A stretch of 64,000 nt of DNA from Muricea muricata (lineage: Eukaryota; Cnidaria; Anthozoa; Malacalcyonacea; Plexauridae), in NCBI GenBank assembly GCA_963855995.1, contig OY979718.1, positions 25,720,282 through 25,784,281 of the forward strand, written 5' to 3'. The position numbers and the translations under genes are program-made. The notes under the pieces are model-generated. The model had not been told where the DNA came from, did no database searches, and saw nothing but the letters and a program-made list of their open reading frames with translations. How positions within the stretch are numbered: position 1 is the stretch's first letter; every line of letters begins with the position of its first letter. Below are positions 1-9,088 of this stretch, one piece after another.

Positions 1-240
1 TGTTAAATTTTTTCAGTGAAAGAAAGTGATTTCCTGTTTCTGGGAATATAATCATCTCCGACTGTTCTTATCTAAAGAAAGAACAGCAAGAAACAAATAG
101 TTTCTCAATTTCTGTAAGGATATTTGTTTGGGGTCTTTTAAAAAATTTTCATTTACTCTAAGTCATTTCCTGTTGTCAAGAATATAACCTTGTCGAACTG
201 CACTTGGGTGGCCAAGGAACAGCAAAAAAGCTTCTAATTT

Positions 241-296
241 CTCCACGGCGGGGAATCGAACCTCCCGCCACCGCGTGACCACCATACTACTGCGGA
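241..296 (-). pseudogene. B-type tRNA-Asp derivative lacking the anticodon arm (representative)
   Basis: A 56-nt relative of tRNA-Asp. On the minus strand the acceptor start and D-arm (A-box-like TAGTATGGTGG) run straight into TCACGCGG, skipping 16 nt that hold the 5' side of the anticodon stem and the anticodon. The T-arm with B box GGTTCGATTCC and an acceptor-like 3' end remain. A run of six T follows about 12 nt downstream, as a Pol III terminator would. It cannot decode but keeps both internal promoter boxes. The same deletion is in all B copies, so it predates amplification. Confidence 0.85.
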
Positions 297-421
297 AGCT
301 GATGGTTGTTTGAGATCTTGTGAAAATTTTTCAGTTAAAGTAATTTATTTCCTGTTGTTAAGAATATAACCATCTGCAACTGTTCTTATATGGAAAAAGA
401 ACAGCAACAAATTACCAATTT

Positions 422-493
422 CTCCCCGGCGGGGAATCGAACCCCGGTCTCCCGCGTGACAGGCGGGGATACTCACCACTACACTACCGAGGA
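422..493 (-). tRNA. tRNA-Asp(GTC), class A
   Basis: Complete 72-nt cloverleaf: 7-bp acceptor stem (one U4-G69 wobble), D-arm, anticodon stem CCCGC/GCGGG with loop CTGTCAC (anticodon GTC), T-stem CGGGG/CCCCG, and discriminator G73, an identity base for aspartyl-tRNA synthetase. Internal A and B boxes are intact. No intron and no encoded CCA, as in eukaryotic nuclear genes. This copy differs from the array consensus only in the D-stem/A box (TAGTGTAG). The 3' trailer has a T-run within 30 nt. Charges Asp and reads GAC/GAU if expressed. Confidence 0.88.
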
Positions 494-511
494 GACAGAT
501 GCTTGTTTGAT

Positions 512-556
512 CTCCCGCGTGACAGTCGGGGATACTGACAACTATACTTTCGAGGA
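512..556 (-). pseudogene. H-type 5'-half tRNA-Asp (representative)
   Basis: A 45-nt segment equal to the 5' half of tRNA-Asp (acceptor 5' strand, D-arm with A box, anticodon arm), stopping at the variable region; there is no T-arm or B box. It lies 18 bp upstream, on the minus strand, of the complete tRNA at 422-493. It differs from A copies by AAAG for GTAG near the A box and usually C31 to A. Probably the product of unequal recombination that joined two tRNAs and deleted the spacer between them. Confidence 0.85.
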
Positions 557-720
557 AACAGATGGTTATTGGAGATCTTGTTAAATTTTTTCAGTGAAAG
601 AAAGTGATTTCCTGTTTCTAGGAATATAATCATCTCCGACTGTTCTTATCTAAAGAAAGAACAGCAAAAAACAAATAGTTTTTCAATTTCTGTAAGGATA
701 TTTGTTTGGGATCTTTTAAA
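557..720. repeat. P-type spacer monomer without a tRNA (representative)
   Basis: AT-rich monomer aligned to other spacers by its TTTCCTG...GAATATAA core, but where a tRNA should follow it has about 40 bp of unrelated AT-rich sequence (TTCAATTTCTGTAAGG). A short inverted repeat CTGTTCTT / AAGAACAG flanks a small loop. A P monomer precedes every B copy in the window. I see no promoter or coding signal in it. Confidence 0.7.
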
Positions 721-999
721 AAATTTTCATTTACTCTAAGTCATTTCCTGTTGTCAAGAATATAACCTTGTCGAACTGCACTTGGGTGGCCAAGGAACAG
801 CAAAAAAGCTTCTAATTTCTCCACGGCGGGGAATCGAAACCCCCTCCACCGCGTGACCACCATACTACTGCGGAAGCTGATGGTTGTTTGAGATCTTGTG
901 AAAATTTTTCAGTTATAGTAATTTATTTTCTGTTGTTAAGAATATAACCATGTGCAACTGTTCTTATATGGCAAAAGAATAGCAACAAATTACCAATTT

Positions 1000-1071
1000 C
1001 TCCCCGGCGGGGAATCGAACCCCGGTCTCCCGCGTGACAGGCGGGGATACTCACCACTATACTACCAAGGA
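1000..1071 (-). tRNA. tRNA-Asp(GTC), class A
   Basis: One change from consensus: C5 to T, leaving a U5-G68 wobble in the acceptor stem. Anticodon GTC and both promoter boxes are intact. Confidence 0.82.
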
Positions 1072-1577
1072 AACAGATGCTTGTTTGATCTCCCGCGTGA
1101 CAGTCGGGGATACTGACAACTATACTTTCGAGGAAACAGATGGTTATTGGAGATCTTGTTAAATTTTTTCAGTGAAAGAAAGTGATTTCCTGTTTCTAGG
1201 AATATAATCATCTCCGACTGTTCTTATCTAAAGAAAGAAAAGCAAGAAACAAATAGTTTCTCAATTTCTGTAAAGATATTTGTTTGGGATCTTTTAAAAA
1301 ATTTTCATTTACTCTAAGTCATTTCCTGTTGTCAAGAATATAACCTTGTCGAACTGCACTTGGGTGGCCAAGGAACAGCAAAAAAGCTTCTAATTTCTCC
1401 ACGGCGGGGAATCGAAACCCCCTCCACCGCGTGACCACCATACTACTGCGGAAGCTGATGGTTGTTTGAGATCTTGTGAAAATTTTTCAGTTAAAGTAAT
1501 TTATTTCCTGTTGTTAAGAATATAACCATCTGCAACTGTTCTTATATGGCAAAAGAACAGCAACAAATTACCAATTT

Positions 1578-1649
1578 CTCCCCGGCGGGGAATCGAACCC
1601 CGGTCTCCCGCGTGACAGGCGGGGATACTGACCACTATACTATCGAGGA
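1578..1649 (-). tRNA. tRNA-Asp(GTC), A/C hybrid
   Basis: The 3' half is class A and the 5' half class C (TCCTCGATAG, GTCAG), giving an A7-C66 acceptor mismatch. It is followed upstream by a C-type spacer. Looks like a crossover or conversion product inside the tRNA. Confidence 0.72.
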
Positions 1650-1772
1650 AACAGATGGTTATTTGGAATCTTGTTGAAATTTTTTACTTAAAGTAATTCA
1701 TTTCCTTTTGTTAAGAATATAACATCTCCAACTGTTCTTATGTGGCCAAAAACTCCAACAAACTACGTATTT

Positions 1773-1844
1773 CTCGACGGCGGGGAATCGAATCCCGGTC
1801 TCCAGCGTGACAGGCGGGGATACTGACCACTATACTACCGACGA
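1773..1844 (-). pseudogene. tRNA-Asp-like, class C (representative)
   Basis: 72-nt tRNA-Asp relative with GTC anticodon and both promoter boxes, but with the class-C 3' acceptor strand CCGTCGA, which leaves C3-C70 and U4-U69 unpaired. Here G53 is also A and the anticodon stem reads GCTGG. A run of five T lies about 22 nt downstream. A covariance model may still score it as tRNA-Asp, so decay is inferred, not proven. Confidence 0.55.
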
Positions 1845-2287
1845 AACAGATGGTTATTGGAGATCTTCTTAAATTTTTTCAGTGAAAGAAAGTGATTTCC
1901 TGTTTCTGGGAATATAATCATCTCCGACTGTTCTTATCTAAATAAAGAACAGAAAGAAACAAATAATTTCTCAATTTCTGTAAGGATATTTGTTTGGGAT
2001 CTTTTAAAAAATTTCCGTTTACTCTAAGTCATTTCCTGTTATCAAGAATATAACCTTGTCGAACTGCTTTTGGGTGGCCAAGGAACAGCAAAAAAGCTTC
2101 TAATTTCTCCACGGCGGGGAATCGAACCCCCCTTCACCGCGTGACCACCATACTACTGCGGAAGGGGATGGTTGCTTGAGATCTTGTGAAAATTTTTCAG
2201 TTAAAGTAATTTATTTCCTGTTGTTAAGAATATAACCATCTACAACTGTTCTTATATGGCAAAAGAACAGCAATAAATTACCAATTT

Positions 2288-2359
2288 CTCCCCGGCGGGG
2301 AATCGAACCCCGGTCTCCCGCGTGACAGGCGGGGATACTGACCACTATACTACCGAGGA
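2288..2359 (-). tRNA. tRNA-Asp(GTC), class A
   Basis: Consensus except one D-loop base (GTCAG for GTGAG). Stems and anticodon are unaffected. Confidence 0.86.
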
Positions 2360-2861
2360 AACAGATGCTTGTTTGATCTCCCGCGTGACAAGCGGGGATA
2401 CTGACAACTATACTTTCGAGGAAACAGATGGTTATTGGAGATCTTGTTAAATTTTTTCAGTGAAAGAAAGTGATTTCCTTTTTCTAGGAATATAATCATC
2501 TCCGACTGTTCTTTTCTAAATAAAGAACAGCAAAAAACAAATAGTTTCTCAATTTCTGTAAGGATATTTGTTTGGGATCTTTTAAAAATTTTCATTTACT
2601 CTAAGTCATTTCCTGTTGTCAAGAATATAACCTTGTCGAACTGCACTTGGGTGGCCAAGGAACAGCAAAAAAGCTTCTAATTTTTCCACGGCGGGGAATC
2701 GAACCTCCCTCCACCGCGTGACCACCATACTACTGCGGAAGCTGATGGTTGTTTGAGATCTTGTGAAAATTTTTCAGTTAAAGTAATTTATTTCCTGTTG
2801 TTAAGAATATAACCATCTGCAACTGTTCTTTTATGGCAAAAGAACAGCAACAAATTACCAA

Positions 2862-2933
2862 CTTCCCGGCGGGGAATCGAACCCCGGTCTCCCGCGTGAC
2901 ACGCGGGGATACTCACCACTGTACTACCGAGGA
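2862..2933 (-). tRNA. tRNA-Asp(GTC), class A, diverged
   Basis: G71 to A breaks the C2-G71 acceptor pair, C32 to G changes the anticodon loop edge, and the D-stem has T13 to C. The 3' flank is also shortened relative to other A copies. Confidence 0.7.
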
Positions 2934-3057
2934 AACAGATGCTTGTTTGAATTCTTTTTGAAATTTTCCACTCAAAGTAATTCATATCCTTTTGTTAAGA
3001 ATATAACCATCTCCAAGTATTGTGATGTGGCCAAAAACTGCAACAAACTACGTATTT

Positions 3058-3129
3058 CTCGACGGCGGGGAATCGAATCCCGGTCTCCCGCGTGACAGGC
3101 GGGGATACTGACCACTATACTATCGAGGA
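3058..3129 (-). pseudogene. tRNA-Asp-like, class C
   Basis: Class C acceptor strand; anticodon stem complete (GCGGG), but G53 to A in the T-stem/B box. Confidence 0.55.
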
Positions 3130-3252
3130 AACAGATGGTTATTTGGAATCTTGTTTAAATTTTTTACTTAAAGTAATTCATTTCCTTTTGTTAAGAATAT
3201 AACATCTCCAACTGTTCCTATGTGGCCAAAAACTGCAACAAACTACGCATTT

Positions 3253-3324
3253 CTCGACGGCGGGGAATCGAACCCCGGTCTCCAGCGTGACAGGCGGGGA
3301 TACTGACCACTATACTACCGAGAA
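3253..3324 (-). pseudogene. tRNA-Asp-like, class C
   Basis: Class C with anticodon stem GCTGG and a 5' end altered by GAGAAAA on the plus strand in place of GAGGAAA. Anticodon GTC. Confidence 0.5.
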
Positions 3325-3765
3325 AACAGATGGTTATTGGAGATCTTGTTAAATTTTTTCAGTGAAAGAAAGTGATTTCCTGTTTCTAGGAATATAATCA
3401 TCTCCGACTGTTCTTATCTAAAGAAAGAACAGCAAGAAACAAATAGTTTCTAAATTTCTGTAAGGATATTTGTTTGGGATCTTTTAAAAAATTTTCATTC
3501 ACTCTAAGTCATTTCCTGTTATCAAGAATATAACGTTGTCGAACTGCGCTTGGCTGGCCAAGGAACAGAAAAAAACTTCTAATTCCTAACGGCGGGGAAT
3601 CGAACCCCTCTCCACCGCGTGACCACGATACTACTGCGGAAGCTGATGGTTGTTTGAGATCTTGTGAATATTTTTCAGTTAAAGTAATTTATTTTCTGTT
3701 GTTAAGAATATAACCATCTGCAACTGTTCTTATATGGCAAAAGAATAGCAACAAATTTCCAATTT

Positions 3766-3837
3766 CTCCCCGGCGGGGAATCGAACCCCGGTCTCCAGCG
3801 TGACAGGCGGGGATACTCACCACTATACTACCGAGGA
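3766..3837 (-). tRNA. tRNA-Asp(GTC), class A
   Basis: G41 to T puts one mismatch in the anticodon stem; otherwise consensus. Confidence 0.78.
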
Positions 3838-4343
3838 AACAGATGCTTGTTTGATCTCCCGCGTGACAGTCGGGGATACTGACAACTATACTTTCGAGGA
3901 AACAGATGGCTATTGGAGATCTTGTTAAATTTTTTCAGTGAAAGAAAGTGATTTCCTGTTTCTAGGAATATAATCATCTCCGACTGTTCTTATCTAAAGA
4001 AAGAAAAGCAAGAAACAAATAGTTTCTCAATTTCTGTAAGGATATTTGTTTGGGATCTTTTAAAAAATTTTCATTTACTCTAAGTCATTTCCTGTTGTCA
4101 AGAATATAACCTTGTCGAACTGCACTTAGGTGGCCAAGGAACAGCAAAAAAGCTTCTAATTTCTCCACGGCGGGGAATCGAAACCCCCTCCACCGCGTGA
4201 CCACCATACTACTGCGGAAGCTGATGGTTGTTTGAGATCTTGTGAAAATTTTTCAGTTAAAGTAATTTATTTCCTGTTGTTAAGAATATAACCATCTGCA
4301 ACTGTTCTTATATGGCAAAAGAACAGCAACAAATTACCAATTT

Positions 4344-4415
4344 CTCCCCGGCCGGGAATCGAACCCCGGTCTCCCGCGTGACAGGCGGGGATACTCACCA
4401 CTATACTACCGAGGA
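4344..4415 (-). tRNA. tRNA-Asp(GTC), class A, G64 variant
   Basis: C64 to G gives a single G50-G64 mismatch in the T-stem (plus-strand GGCCGGG in place of GGCGGGG). Anticodon, boxes and acceptor stem intact. This G64 variant recurs as a subfamily. Confidence 0.82.
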
Positions 4416-4539
4416 AACAGATGCTTGTTTGAATTCTTGTTGAAATTTTCCACTCAAAGTAATTCATTTCCTTTTGTTAAGAATATAACCATCTCCAAGT
4501 ATTGTTATGTGGCCAAAAACTGCAACAAACTACGTCTTT

Positions 4540-4611
4540 CTCGACGGCGGGGAATCGAACCCCGGTCTCCCAAGTGACAGGCGGGGATACTGACCACTAT
4601 ACTATCGAGGA
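4540..4611 (-). pseudogene. tRNA-Asp-like, class C
   Basis: Class C with 3' anticodon-stem strand TTGGG, which loses the 31-39 pair. Anticodon GTC. Confidence 0.5.
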
Positions 4612-4734
4612 AACAGATGGTTATTTGGAATCTTGTTAAAATTTTTTACTTAAAGTAATTCATTTCCTTTTGTTAAGAATATAACATCTCCAACTGTTCT
4701 TATGTGGCCAAAAACTGCAACAAACTACGTATTT

Positions 4735-4806
4735 CTCGACGGCGGGGAATCGATCCCCGGTCTCCAGCGTGACAGGCGGGGATACTGACCACTATACTAC
4801 CGAGGA
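4735..4806 (-). pseudogene. tRNA-Asp-like, class C
   Basis: Class C with GCTGG anticodon strand and T54 to A, which damages the B box (GGATCGATT). Confidence 0.5.
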
Positions 4807-5249
4807 AACAGATGGTTATTGGAGATCTTGTTAAATTTTTTCAGTGAAAGAAAGTGATTTCCTGTTTCTGGGAATATAATCATCTCCGACTGTTCTTATC
4901 TAAAGCAAGAAAAGCAAGAAACAAATAGTTTCTCAATTTCTGTAAGGATATTTGTTTGGGATCTTTTAAAAAATTTTCATTTACTCTAAGTCATTTCCTG
5001 TTGTCAAGAATATAACCTTGTCGAACTGCACTTGGGTGGCCAAGGAACAGCAAAAAAGCTTCTAATTTCTCCACGGCGGGGAATCGAAACCCTTTCCACC
5101 GCGTGACCACCATACTACTGCGAAAGCTGATGGTTGTTTGAGATCTTGTGAAAATTTTTCAGTTAAAGTAATTTATTTCCTGTTGTTAAGAATATAACCA
5201 TCTGCAACTGTTCTTATATGGCAAAAGAACAGCAACAAATTACCAATTT

Positions 5250-5321
5250 CTCCCCGGCCGGGAATCGTACCCCGGTCTCCCGCGTGACAGGCGAGGATAC
5301 TCACCACTATACTACCGAGGA
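5250..5321 (-). tRNA. tRNA-Asp(GTC), class A, B-box variant
   Basis: G64 subfamily with T55 to A (GGTACGATT), hitting the invariant TpsiC and the B box, plus C28 to T (wobble). Probably weakly transcribed or inactive. Confidence 0.65.
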
Positions 5322-5827
5322 AACAGATGCTTGTTTGATCTCCCGCGTGACAGGCGGGGATACTGACAACTATACTTTCGAGGAAACAGATGGTTATTGG
5401 AGATCTTGTTAAATTTTTTCAGTGAAAGAAAGTGATTTCTTGTTTCTAGGAATATAATCATGTCCGACTGTTTTTATCTAAAGAAAGAACAGCAAGAAAC
5501 AAATAGTTTCTCACTTTCAGTAAGGATATTTGTTTGGGGTCTTTTAAAAAATTTTCATTTACTCTAAGTCATTTCCTGTTGTCAAGAATATAACCTTGTC
5601 GAACTGCACTTGGGTGGCCAAGGAACAGCAAAAAAGCTTCTAATTTCTCCACGGCGGGGAATCGAACCTCCCGCCACCGCGTGACCACCATACTACTGCG
5701 GAAGCTGATGGTTGTTTGAGATCTTGTGAAAATTTTTCAGTTAAAGTAATTTATTTCCTGTTGTTAAGAATATAACCATCTGCAACTGTTCTTATATGGA
5801 AAAAGAACAGCAACAAATTACCAATTT

Positions 5828-5899
5828 CTCCCCGGCGGGGAATCGAACCCCGGTCTCCCGCGTGACAGGCGGGGATACTCACCACTATACTACCGAGGA
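5828..5899 (-). tRNA. tRNA-Asp(GTC), consensus copy
   Basis: Exactly the 72-nt class-A consensus, with all four stems paired apart from the U4-G69 wobble. The trailer has five T in a row (plus-strand GGAAAAAG), inside a CTGTTCTT/AAGAACAG hairpin. An H half-tRNA lies 18 bp upstream. Confidence 0.92.
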
Positions 5900-6405
5900 A
5901 ACAGATGCTTGTTTGATCTCCCGCGTGACAGTCGGGGATACTGACAACTATACTTTCGAGGAAACAGATGGCTATTGGAGATCTTGTTAAATTTTTTCAG
6001 TGAAAGAAAGTGATTTCCTGTTTCTAGGAATATAATCATCTCCGACTGTTCTTATCTAAAGAAAGAAAAGCAAGAAACAAATAGTTTCTCAATTTCTGTA
6101 AGGATATTTGTTTGGGATCTTTTAAAAAATTTTCATTTACTCTAAGTCATTTCCTGTTGTCAAGAATATAACCTTGTCGAACTGCACTTAGGTGGCCAAG
6201 GAACAGCAAAAAAGCTTCTAATTTCTCCACGGCGGGGAATCGAAACCCCCTCCACCGCGTGACCACCATACTACTGCGGAAGCTGATGGTTGTTTGAGAT
6301 CTTGTGAAAATTTTTCAGTTAAAGTAATTTATTTCCTGTTGTTAAGAATATAACCATCTGCAACTGTTCTTATATGGCAAAAGAACAGCAACAAATTACC
6401 AATTT

Positions 6406-6477
6406 CTCCCCGGCCGGGAATCGAACCCCGGTCTCCCGCGTGACAGGCGGGGATACTCACCACTATACTACCGAGGA
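6406..6477 (-). tRNA. tRNA-Asp(GTC), class A, G64 variant
   Basis: Copy of 4344-4415 in the 2062-bp tandem duplication; same single T-stem mismatch. Confidence 0.82.
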
Positions 6478-6601
6478 AACAGATGCTTGTTTGAATTCTT
6501 GTTGAAATTTTCCACTCAAAGTAATTCATTTCCTTTTGTTAAGAATATAACCATCTCCAAGTATTGTTATGTGGCCAAAAACTGCAACAAACTACGTCTT
6601 T

Positions 6602-6673
6602 CTCGACGGCGGGGAATCGAACCCCGGTCTCCCAAGTGACAGGCGGGGATACTGACCACTATACTATCGAGGA
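6602..6673 (-). pseudogene. tRNA-Asp-like, class C
   Basis: Duplicate of 4540-4611 (TTGGG anticodon strand). Confidence 0.5.
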
Positions 6674-6796
6674 AACAGATGGTTATTTGGAATCTTGTTG
6701 AAATTTTTTACTTAAAGTAATTCATTTCCTTTTGTTAAGAATATAACATCTCCAACTGTTCTTATGTGGCCAAAAACTGCAACAAACTACGTATTT

Positions 6797-6868
6797 CTCG
6801 ACGGCGGGGAATCGATCCCCGGTCTCCAGCGTGACAGGCGGGGATACTGACCACTATACTACCGAGGA
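6797..6868 (-). pseudogene. tRNA-Asp-like, class C
   Basis: Duplicate of 4735-4806 (T54 to A in the B box). Confidence 0.5.
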
Positions 6869-7311
6869 AACAGATGGTTATTGGAGATCTTGTTAAATTT
6901 TTTCAGTGAAAGAAAGTGATTTCCTGTTTCTGGGAATATAATCATCTCCGACTGTTCTTATCTAAAGCAAGAAAAGCAAGAAACAAATAGTTTCTCAATT
7001 TCTGTAAGGATATTTGTTTGGGATCTTTTAAAAAATTTTCATTTACTCTAAGTCATTTCCTGTTGTCAAGAATATAACCTTGTCGAACTGCACTTGGGTG
7101 GCCAAGGAACAGCAAAAAAGCTTCTAATTTCTCCACGGCGGGGAATCGAAACCCCCTCCACCGCGTGACCACCATACTACTGCGAAAGCTGATGGTTGTT
7201 TGAGATCTTGTGAAAATTTTTCAGTTAAAGTAATTTATTTCCTGTTGTTAAGAATATAACCATCTGCAACTGTTCTTATATGGCAAAAGAACAGCAACAA
7301 ATTACCAATTT

Positions 7312-7383
7312 CTCCCCGGCCGGGAATCGTACCCCGGTCTCCCGCGTGACAGGCGAGGATACTCACCACTATACTACCGAGGA
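7312..7383 (-). tRNA. tRNA-Asp(GTC), class A, B-box variant
   Basis: Duplicate of 5250-5321, sharing T55 to A, C28 to T and C64 to G. Confidence 0.65.
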
Positions 7384-7889
7384 AACAGATGCTTGTTTGA
7401 TCTCCCGCGTGACAGGCGGGGATACTGACAACTATACTTTCGAGGAAACAGATGGTTATTGGAGATCTTGTTAAATTTTTTCAGTGAAAGAAAGTGATTT
7501 CTTGTTTCTAGGAATATAATCATGTCCGACTGTTCTTATCTAAAGAAAGAACAGCAAGAAACAAATAGTTTCTCACTTTCAGTAAGGATATTTGTTTGGG
7601 GTCTTTTAAAAAATTTTCATTTACTCTAAGTCATTTCCTGTTGTCAAGAATATAACCTTGTCGAACTGCACTTGGGTGGCCAAGGAACAGCAAAAAAGCT
7701 TCTAATTTCTCCACGGCGGGGAATCGAACCTCCCGCCACCGCGTGACCACCATACTACTGCGGAAGCTGATGGTTATTTGAGATCTTGTGAAAATTTTTC
7801 AGTTAAAGTAATTTATTTCCTGTTGTTAAGAATATAACCATCTGCAACTGTTCTTATATGGAAAAAGAACAGCAACAAATTACCAATTT

Positions 7890-7961
7890 CTCCCCGGCGG
7901 GGAATCGAACCCCGGTCTCCCGCGTGACAGGCGGGGATACTCACCACTATACTACCGAGGA
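7890..7961 (-). tRNA. tRNA-Asp(GTC), consensus copy
   Basis: Consensus over 72 nt, with a T5 trailer. Unlike 5828-5899 it is followed upstream by a C spacer rather than an H half. Confidence 0.92.
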
Positions 7962-8085
7962 AACAGATGCTTGTTTGAATTCTTGTTGAAATTTTCCACT
8001 CAAAGTAATTCATATCCTTTTGTTAAGAATATAACCATCTCCAAGTATTGTTATGTGGCCAAAAACTGCAACAAACTACGTATTT

Positions 8086-8157
8086 CTCGACGGCGGGGAA
8101 TCGAACCCCGGTCTCCCAAGTGACAGGCGGGGATACTGACCACTATACTACCGAGGA
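8086..8157 (-). pseudogene. tRNA-Asp-like, class C
   Basis: TTGGG anticodon strand; 5' end TCCTCGG keeps the 7-66 pair. Confidence 0.5.
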
Positions 8158-8281
8158 AACAGATGCTTGTTTGAATTCTTTTTGAAATTTTCCACTCAAA
8201 TTAATTCATATCCTTTTGTTAAGAAGATAACCATCTCCAAGTATTGTGATGTGGCCAAAAACTGCAAGAAACTACGTATTT

Positions 8282-8353
8282 CTCGACGGCGGGGAATCGA
8301 ACCCAGGTCTCCCGCGTGACAGGCGGGGATACTGACCACTATACTATCGAGGA
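8282..8353 (-). pseudogene. tRNA-Asp-like, class C
   Basis: Complete anticodon stem; G50 to T breaks one T-stem pair. Confidence 0.5.
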
Positions 8354-8476
8354 AACAGATGGTTATTTGGAATCTTGTTGAAATTTTTTACTTAAAGTAA
8401 TTCATTTCCTTTTGTTAAGAATATAACATCTCCAACTGTTCTTATGTGGCCAAAAACTGCAACAAACTACGTATAT

Positions 8477-8548
8477 CTCGACGGCGGGGAATCGATCCCC
8501 GGTCTCCAGCGTGACAGGCGGGGATACTGACCACTATACTACCGAGGA
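8477..8548 (-). pseudogene. tRNA-Asp-like, class C
   Basis: GCTGG anticodon strand and T54 to A in the B box. Confidence 0.48.
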
Positions 8549-8672
8549 AACAGATGCTTGTTTGAATTCTTTTTGAAATTTTCCACTCAAATTAATTCAT
8601 ATCCTTTTGTTAAGAATATAACCATCTCCAAGTATTGTGATGTGGCCAAAAACTGCAACAAACTACGTATTT

Positions 8673-8744
8673 CTCGACGGCGGGGAATCGAATCCCGGTC
8701 TCCCGCGTGACAGGCGGGGATACTGACCACTATACTATCGAGGA
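8673..8744 (-). pseudogene. tRNA-Asp-like, class C
   Basis: Complete anticodon stem; G53 to A. Confidence 0.5.
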
Positions 8745-8867
8745 AACAGATGGTTATTTGGAATCTTGTTTAAATTTTTTACTTAAAGTAATTCATTTCC
8801 TTTTGTTAAGAATATAACATCTCCAACTGTTCCGATGTGGCCAAAAACTGCAACAAACTACGTATTT

Positions 8868-8939
8868 CTCGACGGCGGGGAATCGAACCCCGGTCTCCAG
8901 CGTGACAGGCGGGGATACTGACCACTATACTACCGAGAA
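8868..8939 (-). pseudogene. tRNA-Asp-like, class C
   Basis: GCTGG anticodon strand and an altered 5' end (plus-strand GAGAAAA). The last tRNA-like copy before the transposon insertion. Confidence 0.5.
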
Positions 8940-9050
8940 AACAGATGGTTATTGGAGATCTTGTTAAATTTTTTCAGTGAAAGAAAGTGATTTACTGTTT
9001 CTAGGAATATAATCATCTCCGACTGTTCTTATCTAAAGAAAGAACAGCAA

Positions 9051-9055
9051 GAAAC
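9051..9055. repeat. Target-site duplication GAAAC, left
   Basis: GAAAC directly precedes the element and is repeated at 12356-12360. The uninterrupted paralogous site at 27322-27326 has a single GAAAC. An alternative reading is a 3-bp AAA duplication with the element beginning CACGC. Confidence 0.85.
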
Positions 9056-9088
9056 ACGCTTGGCATAAAATGACCCGAAATCGGCCAA
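9056..9088 (+). repeat. Left terminal inverted repeat
   Basis: The first 17 nt match the opposite end perfectly, then TCGGCCAA is shared after a short diverged stretch; 4 mismatches in 33. Confidence 0.85.

Larger units (their letters stand above)
241..7764 (-). pseudogene. B and H tRNA fragments, 1-9055 block
   Basis: B copies (56 nt each) start at 241, 819, 1397, 2107, 2685, 3585, 4163, 5069, 5647, 6225, 7131, 7709. The copy at 3585 has a CCTAACGG 3' end in place of CTCCACGG. H halves (45 nt each) start at 512, 1090, 2378, 3856, 5340, 5918, 7402. Confidence 0.8.
3838..7961. repeat. 2062-bp tandem duplication (two copies)
   Basis: About 3838-5899 and 5900-7961. Each member A, H, B, A, C, C, B, A, H, B, A recurs at offset 2062, with shared private changes such as T55 to A at 5250 and 7312. 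Confidence 0.88.
1..9055 (-). repeat. tRNA-Asp satellite array, left block
   Basis: Tandem ~190-bp monomers, each with an AT-rich spacer sharing the core TTAAGAATATAACC and a tRNA-Asp-derived segment on the minus strand. The commonest composite is A-H-P-B at 577-578 bp; C monomers follow at ~195 bp. The block starts inside a P spacer and stops at the transposon insertion, so the array is cut by the window edge. No protein gene is supported. Spacers hold only T-runs, the shared core and short hairpins. Confidence 0.95.

Noticed and set aside
390..584. Recurrent 64-residue open frames with AGNRTPVSRVTGGDT on the plus strand
   Set aside because: They are the antisense of tRNA-Asp and the adjacent H half. 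The frame is open only because the tRNA sequence lacks stops; such translations are well-known spurious protein predictions.
2350..2595. Recurrent 81-residue minus-strand frames across P spacer and H half
   Set aside because: Open only in copies with a one-base spacer difference; composition is that of the AT-rich satellite.
4267..4467. Recurrent 66-residue minus-strand frames with VVSIPACHAGDRGSIP
   Set aside because: This is the sense strand of the tRNA-Asp itself translated, with spacer at both ends. No coding signal beyond the tRNA.
1..9055. CRISPR array
   Set aside because: Repeats are about 190 bp, spacers are themselves repeated, no cas genes, and the repeat core is a eukaryotic tRNA gene.
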